The notes under the pieces are model-generated. The model was not told the DNA's origin. It searched no databases and worked only from the letters and a program-made list of their open reading frames with translations. A stretch of DNA of 64,000 nt from NCBI GenBank assembly GCA_029948255.1, contig JALIZF010001938.1:248001-312000 (forward strand). The letters run 5' to 3'. Of the stretch, positions 21,266 through 31,590 are shown piece by piece. Both the position numbers and the translations under genes were made by a program. Each line of letters begins with the position of its first letter. The stretch's first letter is position 1. The DNA is from Telmatactis stephensoni. Its lineage: Eukaryota > Cnidaria > Anthozoa > Actiniaria > Isophelliidae.

Positions 21266-22802
21266 ACATTAAAGAAGGTTTAATGGAGTACAAACACTAA
21301 GAAACACTCATTAAAAATATATAATAATGGAATTAGCATAATTTAGCGCTAGTTGTATTATTTATAATCTATTCTTTAAGTTTTTCTTTGTTTCCGAGAT
21401 ATTCCAGCTCTCATGGAATTTCCATTGACAATGCACTAAACAAACTCGAGAATTAAGAAATTGGATGAAAAATTTGCTTAAATTACTGATGACTTATAAA
21501 TATATATATATAAGAAATATATATATTCTTCTATTTCTGACATACATGTTATCTGTGTTCTGATATTTTTCCTAATAAAAGTATTTCCTCCATAAATAAT
21601 AAAACCTATTTTCTCATGGAATGTTTGCTAAATCAACGTTATATGTTTGATGATTTCCTTGCTCTTGTAATGCAATCTGAGAGACCTATACTGTATACAC
21701 ACTGCAACTTTTAATTGCTCTTTTGAGAGCAACAAAAAATGTGACTTGCCTTTCTTGCATGAGAAAAAATTAAATAATTGCAGGTGTATCTGGGGCTTGA
21801 TCATAATGAAGCTTGTCATATGTATATACCTATTTCAAAAAAGGTTGTCGTATGAGAGGTCGCAAGCCTTCGCGACTAGACCGAAAAGGAACATGGGTAG
21901 TTGCAAAATTTCACTCTCTTTTTCGCATTGGTCTTGATTTTAGAATCAGCAAATGAAGCTCTTTGATGTATTAGGTCATGGCAAGCTGAAGTTGAATTAT
22001 GGTGTGGATATTTGTGTGGTTTTATAGCTTTAGTAATGTTTACCCATGCTTCCTTTCGGATGAGTCGCGTAGGCTTTTGCCGACAACGTTTGTTGAAATA
22101 GGTGTATACACTAAATGCTTTACATACGTGAAAGATCACCCAAGCTGAACATTCAATCAGACTCAATACATGCCAAACTATTTAATACAAACATAATTGT
22201 AAATTACCATATCAATCAATAATATATATTCATCCTTGCTCAATAAAGACCATTACTTGATAATGACATCGGAAGATGTTGAAATGTTGTACAACATTTG
22301 CGTTTGTCTTTCTTATTAATCTAATTTCAAAGTTAAGCCTTATCAAACTAAAACTGTAACAATAATAACAGTGATAAAAATAACAAACAGTGATAAAAAT
22401 AACATTGGTCGTCACTTTTTACAGCAAAAATTCGATTGCATCGCGACCTCCAATGGTGGTAAGATTTTGGTCTTTCTGATCTGTCCATCACTCTTGGGGG
22501 TGGAGGCTTTCACAAACTCGTTCAGTGATTGGTTGATTTGAAAGAAGCTCCACTCCCAAACTGATTGACGGCTCAGAAAAACCCAAAATCAAAACAAAAT
22601 TTGTAATTTGCTGGTCGCTGTGCAATGGTTTTGGCTGTAAATGCTAATCTTAAATCACGCAAAACATTTTGGAAATTAGCATATCTACTGGTCATATAAT
22701 GGACAATTATATTTGTATAGTAGAAGTTTTGCTTTATGTGGAAAATTTCTATTGACTCAAATTTCATATTCATTATGGACTACTTTTTGTATATGATTCC
22801 AG
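21266..22802. other. Stretch without recognisable gene; small inverted repeat near 22496-22556
   Basis: AT-rich with short (TA)n. At 22496-22513 GGGGGTGGAGGCTTTCA is inversely repeated as TGAAAGAAGCTCCACTCCC at about 22538-22556, a hairpin-like or small MITE-like structure. Confidence 0.4.
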
Positions 22803-24195
22803 GTAATCCAGTACAAGGAGCAAAGCAATCTTGCATTCCTGCTTCTCGTCAAGTCTCAGAACCAAGATAAGCTACTGGATCTGGAAGAATTGATGAAGTT
22901 TCCATCTTACCAGTGCCACCTAGTATGGTTTTTTCACCAAAATTAACATTGTCTTCTTGAAGATGTGACCTCAAAATATTTGCCATATCCACTAGACGCC
23001 CTATTCTCTTGCATACATTGAGTAAACTTCCTCCAACCTGCAGAATAATAGAATTTCATCTTTTCTACAGACTGTTAGCATGAATATTCAATCAAGGCAG
23101 TAAGAGATACTGAGACGAGGTACCTCAGAGAAGATCTTACAAGCTGGACCAGCTATGCAGAAACCTTGCAACTTCAAGATGTTCCTAGCAAATGACGACA
23201 ACAAGAGGCAGCTCGGCCAGCTTATGTTACATTGTGTGGGGAGTCCAATAAGCAGTTTCCAGGTTGCAAAAGACCCACATGGAAGTGCTGATAGTAGAAT
23301 TACTATCTTCAAATGAAGAGGCGAGTTTCTTCCGTACACCTATTTCACAAGTAATCTTTATAGTATACATCAGGGTTCGCACGCCTAGAGAATTGTATAC
23401 ATCCAGTAGGGGGGCCTAAGGGTTCGCGGTGATGTGGTATTGAACAATTTTTGGTCCGGTATTGCGGTAATTCTTATTTTTAAATGCAGTAATGCGGTTT
23501 TAAAAGTATATGTGGTTTGCGGTAAGTTTGAATATGAGGCATCGGTAATCGTTAAGAAAAAGTTGCAGTGAAAGTTTTCATTCATGATCTCAAGCTTTCG
23601 GTTGTTTGTGTTTTAAAAATCATGCATGGTAATGCAAGGCCAACCGGGGCAAGGGTGTGTCTGTCAGCGCATCAGCTTGCACAGTAAGATGCTATGTTAT
23701 TATGCAAGGCTTTTCCAGTTAATGATTGATGTTAACTGCCGTTTGAACCAATGGTAAGTGGACACGTTGATCTGCTCATGACTGGCTTGCAACTCCATGT
23801 CAGTTGACCTCAAATTAAGAAAGTCTCAACAACAAGTCAAACATGTCAGAAGAGGAAAAAGTCAAGAAATAATCATAAACTGCGTTTCAATTTTTATGAA
23901 GAGGGTAAAGGTGGGAAAGAATTTAGGAAGAAGAACAAGTTCCAAAGTAAGGTCAATAAAAACGAAAAGCGTTTGGTGAAGTTAAGAGAACTGATCTGGT
24001 AAGTATTTTCAAAGCTTACTTCCGGTTCATTGGCAAGAATGAAGCCTTTATCCTTTGTTCAAGCATGTTCAAAATGTATTGAAAAATGTACTTGAGAAAT
24101 AGATCTACTAGCCAGTTGATAAAACTACTGTATTTATGAGAAAAACAATAATTTGAAAACAACATACCATTGTGATTGTCTCTTGAAGTCACTTC

Positions 24196-24761
24196 CAGTG
24201 CATTCACATTGGGACTTCTAAGCCGCTTTGCTCATAAAAGTACTTTGCTAAGTGGCTTTTCCAGTGTGAACGCTTTTTGGACATTTTCGCTAAGCCACAT
24301 TTCAATGACCAGTTTGTGGCGTTCACACTGGGAAATAGAACGGAAATGTGATAAAACTCAATCCACTGAAAACTAGGTTTGAAACCGGGCATAGGTTGCA
24401 AATGGTGTTATTCTTGACAGTTTTATTTGCATACGTCAATCAATTGATGACCAAATTTCATTTCACTGCTATCATCGCAGATTTACTCTGGTGATACACT
24501 CACAGTTACCTTGAAATCGACAGTAGTCGAAAACTATGAATAATAGTCTAAAATGGAAGTTCAAATATTACAGTTAAGAGCTGTTTGACCAGATTTTTTT
24601 TTTGTGTTAACGACAGACAGCAAACAGTGAAATTGGCCGGCTACCAGCTTGAAAGTTCGTAGTCTGACACAAATTTTTGTTAAGCGTCTTTTTACTGGAA
24701 ATCGATGGCAGATAGCGACCAGCCTAAGTTGATCACAAATGTCCCAATGTGAAGGCACCTG
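24196..24761. mobile_element. 566-bp non-autonomous DNA transposon (CAG..CTG ends, TTCACATTGGGAC terminal repeats)
   Basis: The left end CAGTGCATTCACATTGGGAC is repeated inversely at the right end as GTCCCAATGTGAAGGCACCTG. An inner pair, TTTCCAGTGTGAACGC (about 24259) and GCGTTCACACTGGGAAA (about 24328), repeats the same theme. No coding capacity. No convincing target duplication was read, so the superfamily is open. Confidence 0.7.
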
Positions 24762-25209
24762 TTCATGTCAAGTTGAAAAAACAAAAACAAAAATTAATTT
24801 TGTCTCTAATAACCAGTTATGGAAACAAAATAGCCTTTTGCCGAGGAAAGGGAAAGCAAGACAAAACAAAATACATTCACGGAATCTTTAAAACATGCAC
24901 TTTTGGCTTTTGCAGATAAAATAAATTAAAAAATCGTTTCCTTTCAGCATTAGAACAATAAAAATATTGTACTAAAAATGACATTCTCTTATAGTCTTAC
25001 AAGAACGGACTTCATTCCACAAATTTCATGAAAACATAAGACAGTTTGCCTTGGGCTACCTGCATTACCTGTCCTGCTACCGTTAACATGCCATAAAATC
25101 TTTAAAGCAATCAGAGTCATTTTATTGTGGTTGGGTATCGATATGGTGCTTGACAGCAAAATTACAGGTAAATTAACTAGTTAATCGATCCTTCAAACAA
25201 GCATCTAAA

Positions 25210-25350
25210 ATGAAGTTTTAGCAATTTGTGGGTTTTCCAGGAGTTCCCCGAGAGTTCTCCTGGAATTTTAAAGAAAATCAGGAGTTTCAAGGACTTTCCA
25301 GTAGGAGAACAAAAATCCAGGAGTTTCAAGGATTTCCAGGAGGAGTATGA
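25210..25350. repeat. Short degenerate tandem repeat (CAGGAGTTTCAAGGA)
   Basis: Several CAGGAGTT, TTTCAAGGA and TTTCCAGGAG units at irregular spacing of 20-45 bp. Confidence 0.6.
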
Positions 25351-26929
25351 ACCCTGATATATGAACATAACCAATGCTTACCTCAGTGTTTCAGGTCAAA
25401 GTACGTGAGCTCCCACATCTCTACAGTAACCAAGAAGAGACAGATACCAGAGTGGGGTTACTGTATCCCCATTACAGTGTCACCCTTGGATACAAGAATA
25501 CAGTGGTTAGAACACCTGGCACAGATATCCTTGTCATCCTTATTTATCATGCTCTTTCTATTAAGCTAACTATATACTTGGGCACAGGTTCAGGTAAATA
25601 TTGACAGATGATCAACTGGGAGAAAGCTACTGTGCTATTCTTCTTGGGTTTTATGTGTTCACAGAAGACTGCTATTTCCACAGGAAATTACATAATGACT
25701 TTGAACTCTATTATAGACAGTGGTTTGATTGACAATTAATGACATTCATCTGATTAGTAGTAAAAATTGTGATATGTAGTATCATGTTATCATTTCCATT
25801 AGTATTGCATGATTCATCCATGCCGATCACAGCTAACCAGTTATATAAGTAATGTCTAAAATAAGTTCATGCTAACCAGTTACAGTTCAAGATTATTGAC
25901 AAGTTTACAAGATTATTGATACCCGCCACAAAGTAAGAACATTGATGATAGTAATATGATTGTATTTGATTGTAGGAGTAATAAGTTGTAATTTAATCAT
26001 GTTTAGTAATAATCATTGTATGCATGTTTAGATCGAATAAATAGCCTGAATTTCTGACCGAATCAACTGCACTAGCTCCTTCAAAGGGAAAGTTGCCCCC
26101 CTGAAAAAGCTCCGGCAGAACCCCAAGTTCCACAAAGCCTTCCAACAGCTAGGTGATGACTAGAATGTGAAGGAAGAGGTTCTCAAGGACGTGGAACAGT
26201 TCACATGTCTGAGGTATGGACAGATGGTAGGTGAAGACAAGAAACTCACCTCCAAGTCTAAGGTTGACCTAGCACGCTTTCCTCCATTACTCTACTCTGA
26301 AGCCACATTTCCATCATTTGAATCATCATGTTGCCCTTTACAAACGGGCTCACCAAGCCATCATCGAGAAACCAAAGCCCTCTGTTACTCTGCTCTGAAG
26401 CCACATGTCCAGCATTTGAATCACCATCGAGAAACCAAAGCCCTATGAGGAAGGTCAGGGATGGATGAAAACCGATGATGTTATTTTAGAGCCAATTTGG
26501 TCTTGTGGTCATGTCTTACCAACTGCTCTAGTTGATATTCTCGCAACTACTGTTGATGAAGAGGACAGTGAGGAAGAGGAAGAAGAGGAATACACATTCA
26601 GTAGTGATCAAGATTAAAGAACTGTGGACAAAGAACTGTGAGATATTGTGATAATGGCATAGTTTTAACCCCAGTAAAGGTCAAGATCATATAAAAGGAC
26701 TACAAAAATGTATATTATAGTTTTTGACATATTGTGACATATTTGACATATGTAGATATACTTTTCTTGATGATTTGCATAAATTAACATATTAAAAAGG
26801 ACACATGGGACACTGATTAGAAAATGATTGCCGGGAGGTGCATGGGCCCCCCTCTACCAACTAGACTAATAAGTTGGGAGGAGGACATTGAATTTAAAAT
26901 TCAATCAGACTTTAAATACTGCTGAATCT

Positions 26930-27490
26930 GCTGTTGAATCTTTGTTTATCGAAATTAAAACAAAAACAAAAAAAAAACAAAAAAACAAGGAAAAACATTA
27001 TTATGGGAATGATTTATAGACCTCCGAATCAAAACTTAACGCTGTTTGTAAATGATCGTTAAAAGACAACAATTTAACAAATAATCTTGATAATTTATCG
27101 GTAAATGGTCTTTTCCTTAACAATATTTTGGATCACCTCCCAAGTTTTTCTGTTTTTTCAAGTTTTTCAAGCTTCAGAGATTTATAAAACCCAATATGTT
27201 TAGGAACAAGAATAAAAAAATATCACTAAATCCAAAGAAAAAAATAGACAAGTATGGTCTAAAATAGCTATCTTAAATGATCTGATTGAAGCTTATTCTA
27301 AGTTTTCCAGTGCTTTCTGGAGCATTTATAATGAATGCTTTCCACTCCAAAAAGAGAAAAGAAAGTTAAAAAGTGCAACATCGATTTGGCAGAGAAGCTT
27401 CAAAGTGACTTTGAAAATCGAGTAAACGAACTAATTAATAATCCAAAGGCAAACATCCTTAGCATCTTTCACAACAGATGGAAACCATAA
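26930..27490 (+). pseudogene. LINE fragment: end of the endonuclease domain and linker
   Basis: Degenerate frames read ESLFIEIKTKTK, then MGMIYRPPNQN (the conserved IYRPP-N block of the EEP endonuclease of L2/CR1/RTE-like LINEs), then SKFSSAFWSIYNECFPLQKE, the linker preceding RT (F-x-x-IYN-CFP-K-K). Multiple stops and shifts. The RT domain does not follow. Confidence 0.6.
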
Positions 27491-27589
27491 GAAAAACCAT
27501 AATGAAAATGGACGCATGGAGGTGACAAGGATCACGTGACATGTAGTTGTAGCCAGTTTAAAGGTGGCGAAATACGAGACACAAAAACC

Positions 27590-27847
27590 CTAAACTTGTC
27601 GCGCAACGTTGCATTGCAGGTTTTTGATCGATGTTGCACGTTTTTCACTTTGCGATCTCAACTTGTCATGCAATAAAAAATTTGTTGCCTGTAAGCTTGT
27701 TGTTTCCCATAAACACGCATAGTTTTTTAGACATTTTATGAAGTGGAGCTTCGTTTCTTCGTTTAAATTTTTCTCTAATACGATATCAACATCCTCTGTT
27801 GTAACAGAACTAGCCTCTGAAGATTTTGACAGCGAAACATCCGCCAT
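27590..27847 (-). CDS. MADF-like N-terminal exon or fragment
   Basis: Starts at an ATG in a good context (AAAATGGCGG on the minus strand) and reads MADVSLSKSSEASSVTTE then LHFIKCLKNYACLWETTS. The F-I-x-x-x-x-x-Y-x-x-L-W pattern resembles the start of a MADF domain (a Myb-like DNA-binding domain of host regulators and of Harbinger accessory proteins). The domain does not continue in this frame: after ETTSLQ the sequence departs, so an intron may begin near 27695, or the copy is truncated. The flanking CTAAACTTGTCGCGCAAC tract looks like repeat sequence. Confidence 0.35.
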   Translation of the reverse strand: MADVSLSKSSEASSVTTEDVDIVLEKNLNEETKLHFIKCLKNYACLWETTSLQATNFLLHDKLRSQSEKRATSIKNLQCNVARQV

Positions 27848-28254
27848 TTTGTTTGTTTATTAACTCTGACCTCCACAAAACACCTTTATGACTTCTTATG
27901 GCTCGCTTGAGCTTTATGAGGTATTTCTAAATTCGTAAAACAGAGAAAGAATTACCATAGATGGAAAGAGAAAAGAAAATTAGCAAGACAGTATAGTTTG
28001 AAGGAATTAAATCCAAAACTTGCGAGAATATCAATTTTTGAAAAGTGTGAATTTGTAAGAAAACCTTTGCTGGTAGGCATCTCTTGTCTGCCAGCAAATG
28101 TTTTCATACAAAAGCTTAAATTCGGAAAATTCATATCTTTGTGAATTTGAAAGTTACTTCATTCAAACTTCACAGTTTTACTAATTTTGATGTGTTCTTT
28201 CCAGCTATGGTAATTATATTTCTGAACTGTGAATTTTGAAATTACATGATAAGA

Positions 28255-28409
28255 GCACAATTCTTGTACAGACCTTTGATATACCCTGCTCAATATTTTC
28301 CAAGGCTTTCATGGCATGCTGCTTCATTTCTGCGTGGGTGCAGCTTGGTCCTTGACCAGTTGAAGTAGCTTTTTCCTTGTTATAGGGATAGATATGGCAT
28401 TGTCGTTTC
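28255..28409 (-). pseudogene. CACTA (EnSpm) TNP-domain fragment, copy 1
   Basis: This 155-bp piece reads identically at 30525-30679. Its translation has RQCHIYPYNKEKATSTGQG and EMKQHAMKALENIEQG, the H-I-Y-P-Y and helical part of the tnpD-like domain of CACTA elements. Flanks differ from copy 2, so this is a separate short duplicate. Confidence 0.65.
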
Positions 28410-29241
28410 ACAGCCCACCATATTTCTTTAGGGTGACAAGGACCATATATTACCAATCCAATACCAGGCTTTAATACTAACAGGTGCCTTAAGATAATTA
28501 AGATAAGATAATTTATTTAAAGTCAATAACATAGGGAGTGGTTGCCCAATCTCCCGAGCACGAGGCTCATGATATACAAGGCAATTGGGAGAATTATTAT
28601 TAGAGGAAGAGGAAGAAGAAGAGGGAGAGGGACTAAAAAGTTTCATTGGAACAATTACACTTTACAGGGTTCTGAAGCAAGCAAAGACTGGATAATGAGA
28701 CATTGATTTTTGCTTTTACTTTTAGCTGGATTATCTTGGTGAAAATCAATAATTTCCTCAAGAACTGAAACAAAATCTAGAACCTTACTTTTATGAGGTG
28801 GACTAGAACCCATTGTTGACAATTGGTTTATGGTACAGGGACTTATGATGCACAATGCCATAAGTGCAGGCTTGAACTAGATGAACATTCCCTCTTACCC
28901 TTGCCCATGACTTTAATTTTCCCCCTGGTATCAGGCTATATGCATTACCATGGGCAAGAGTTGTTTACATCTTAATGAATAAAACATAATCAATTACAAA
29001 TGGTTTGTAGGAATGGACGATGTTGGGCTACACTCTCACTTGTTGGAATGGCCATCACTTCAGGACATTTGTTTCCAAGGGATGATGAAAGGAAAATAGA
29101 TCTGCAACACTTTAAAGAGAAACTTGCTTTCGAATCAATACACCTCACCTCAAAATACCAAGGTGCCTCAATTTCTGAAACAATACATCGGTGACATCCA
29201 CCAGAGACAAGAAGGTAGATGTCTATGATGAATGTTCTTAA

Positions 29242-29349
29242 GTAATGTATAAAGAACGAGAGAGCGTGTTATATCGGTGGATAAAGATCCGAGCCGAAGG
29301 CGAGGATCTTTAGACCCGATATAACACGCTCTCGAGTTCTTTATATTAC
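29242..29349. repeat. Long near-perfect hairpin (MITE-like)
   Basis: Left arm 29242-29278 and right arm 29314-29349 pair almost completely (core AGAGCGTGTTATATCGG against CCGATATAACACGCTCT). Between them AAAGATCC and GGATCTTT pair again around CGAGCCGAAGGCGAG. The whole 108 bp can fold into one stem. Confidence 0.85.
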
Positions 29350-29974
29350 TTATCAAACGTCTAGTTGTCAATTATCATATTGGACCAGAATTTTCCAAGT
29401 TTGACTACTTTTGGCTTAGAAAATCCAACTTCAAGTTTATGCAAATGAACAAAAATCTTTATCCGATATAAAGATCTACGTTCCGGTAGTGATTTCCATT
29501 GTGTTTTCTAATGAATTATTAATGAGTTTGATAATAATAAATAATGATAACTTTATTAACGTCTCGAAATCTTCTAGCCAGGCACAGGTGCCCTACTTAT
29601 CGAATGTGCTTACATTCCATTAGTTGTGGGTACTGTAATCCTTAGGAAACAATGGTTGCAAGATAATAACAAATCCAATTTCGAGAACCAATATAATGCT
29701 GTTTATCGACAAACTCCTGTACAGCACTTACATTCTTTTTACATACACACATAAATTAATATGCATGTTTTATTTATGTTTATTCAGACCTTCCATCCCA
29801 ATCAACTAACGTCATGTTAGCAAGGTTTAGTAGGTATATTGTTATTATACCCAACTAATGTTGAAATGAAATCAAGGACAACAACATAATTGTGTTTTAT
29901 CATTTTTTATAATATACCTTTTTTTCTTACCAGCGCTCTGATTGGCTGAAAACCTTTTGAAAACTGTTGCGAAG

Positions 29975-30330
29975 TTGTGGTCAACATCATGTGCAATGGA
30001 CTGACAAAATGTAATATTCAGTGGAGGAATCTTAGTTTTTATAATGGAATGGCACTTTCCATGAAGCTAACACAAAATATGTTTAAGAGCCCGTTTTTCT
30101 AAAATTAGTAACTTATTTAAAAGAGATTTGGAGGCTTGGCCCGAAGCACTTATTCCATAGTTTACGTAGGGGTGGATCAATGATCAATATAGGGTTATTA
30201 AAGTTTTCTGGGGGACAAAATGCCCAATGGATTTGCTGATTTTAGATAGTTTTTCCAAGAAAGTTTGCTGTCAATGAGTAAATCTAAAATTTTTACAGAC
30301 CTTGTTTTCTAACGCTATAAAACGTACAAG
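29975..30330 (-). pseudogene. LINE reverse-transcriptase C-terminal fragment
   Basis: On the minus strand the frames read ILDLLIDSKLSWKNYL, then SLIHPYVNYGISASGQASKS and LLNKLLILEKRALKHILC. These are the post-catalytic RT blocks (LGxxIDxxLxWxxH; SLIxPYxxYGIxxWG; LQKRALR) of L2/Nimb/RTE-like LINEs. Frames change and stops occur; the catalytic part is missing. Confidence 0.7.
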
Positions 30331-30441
30331 CAAAAGATGAAGTATCTAATCGAAAGGTACAAAATTGCCAAAGATTGGAACAAACAACAATCTGGTGATC
30401 ATAGGCTAGTGTTGGCCTTCTACAACAAAATAGACCAGGTT

Positions 30442-30885
30442 TTAGGTCATCTCCTCTGACAACAGTGAAACAGTCAGCAGAAGTAGTGAAAGGAGAAGGA
30501 GAGAAACTTTTTGTTTTGCTTTTGGCACAATTCTTGTACAGACCTTTGATATACCCTGCTCAATATTTTCCAAGGCTTTCATGGCATGCTGCTTCATTTC
30601 TGCGTGGGTGCAGCTTGGTCCTTGACCAGTTGAAGTAGCTTTTTCCTTGTTATAGGGATAGATATGGCATTGTCGTTTCGAGCCACCTTTGCCAGGCCCT
30701 AAGTCAAGTTGTTTAGCAGGGTCTTTACACTTTCCGCATCCAAAATAACCATTAAATTGCTTCATGCATAACCAAAGGCAACGAGCTGGGGCATCTACAC
30801 TCATATCCAAAAACATAGCACAACATGTGCGGGGATCCGCATTCAGTACATTATAACCTGGATTCCTACAACAGAACAACATCAA
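30442..30885 (-). pseudogene. CACTA (EnSpm) transposase TNP-domain fragment, copy 2
   Basis: Reads NVLNADPRTCCAMFLDMSVD, then APARCLWLCMKQFNGYFGCG and KCKDPAKQLDLGPGKGG before HIYPYNKEK. The D-x-P-A-R-x-x-x-x-x-x-x-Q-F-N-G-x-x-G-C-x-x-C pattern is typical of the tnpD-like transposase domain of CACTA elements. The ATG at 30885 is internal or follows an acceptor. The 3' portion ends in a Leu-rich tail unrelated to the family (from about 30520), so the piece is truncated there, exactly where the sequence shared with copy 1 stops. Confidence 0.75.
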
Positions 30886-31590
30886 TGCAATTTTTGTACA
30901 TAGTTTTGTTTGTTTGTTTGTTTTTGTTTTGTTGTCATCTGGAACCTTGATACTATATATATACCTTTGAAATTAAGCTTATTTATAGACAAAGCAAGTG
31001 GACGCATAAAAGTTGGGAAGTGCAGTTTTCCTTTGCCAAACCATAAAGCTGCAAAGATGTGGTTTTTCCTGCTGAACCTGAAATAAATGAAGTCAGCGAG
31101 AATAAAACAAGCAATTACCAGGATCCAATTAAAGATCCAATAAATTTTAATTTATAGTTTTAATATTATAAGATGGACTCTTCATAGCCATGCATTTTAA
31201 TTCTTAAAAAAATTCACCTTTCTTTAGAGGAGAGTTCACATTTATAACGAGATAGACTGGCCATACATGGCTCCTGATGATTTCACAATCAGTAATTGGT
31301 CGATGAAGACAATAGCTGTGAAGTAAAATGACCCTTGGGGGCTGGTGTTGATCTTGCATTTTCATCAAATATAATTCAGAATGTGTTAAGCTCAATGTGG
31401 TCCTTCCAATTATGTTAGTCTTGTTTACATTGGTAGAATAATTAGAGATTTGTGCCAAGTACCCAGCCATGGTATGAAATCGGAAAACTTAAGACTAATC
31501 AGTCTGAGTAGCCTTGTTCTCTATCGATATATTCCCTTGCGGATGAGGGTGGGGTGCAGTGACAGTAGATAAAGGCATACATGCATCCAG

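Larger units (their letters stand above)
22803..26617 (+). pseudogene. Exon-like fragments of one uncharacterised protein family
   Basis: Four pieces in consistent order and strand. (1) 22803 onward after TTCCAG: QYKEQSNLAFLLLVKSQNQD then LLDLEELMKFP. (2) 23160-23300: FKMFLANDDNKRQLGQLMLH. (3) 25395-25593, a clean 199-bp exon between TTTCAG and GTAAAT: VRELPHLYSNQEETDTRVGL and GYKNTVVRTPGTDILVILIY. (4) 26063-26617: CTSSFKGKVAPLKKLRQNPK, a TAG at about 26160, LKDVEQFTCLRYGQM, a frameshift near 26300, then GWMKTDDVILEPIWSCGHVL and an acidic end EEDSEEEEEEEYTFSSDQD. I recall this order (SNQEExDTR, T-D-DIxV-L, CTSSFKGKxK, FTCxLYG, GW...PLW..G..LP) from a common uncharacterised protein family in cnidarians; the SNQEEADTR/D-T-D block recalls a nuclease-like fold, which is inference. 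A MITE lies between pieces 2 and 3. At least one stop and one frameshift suggest a pseudogene. Confidence 0.6.
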
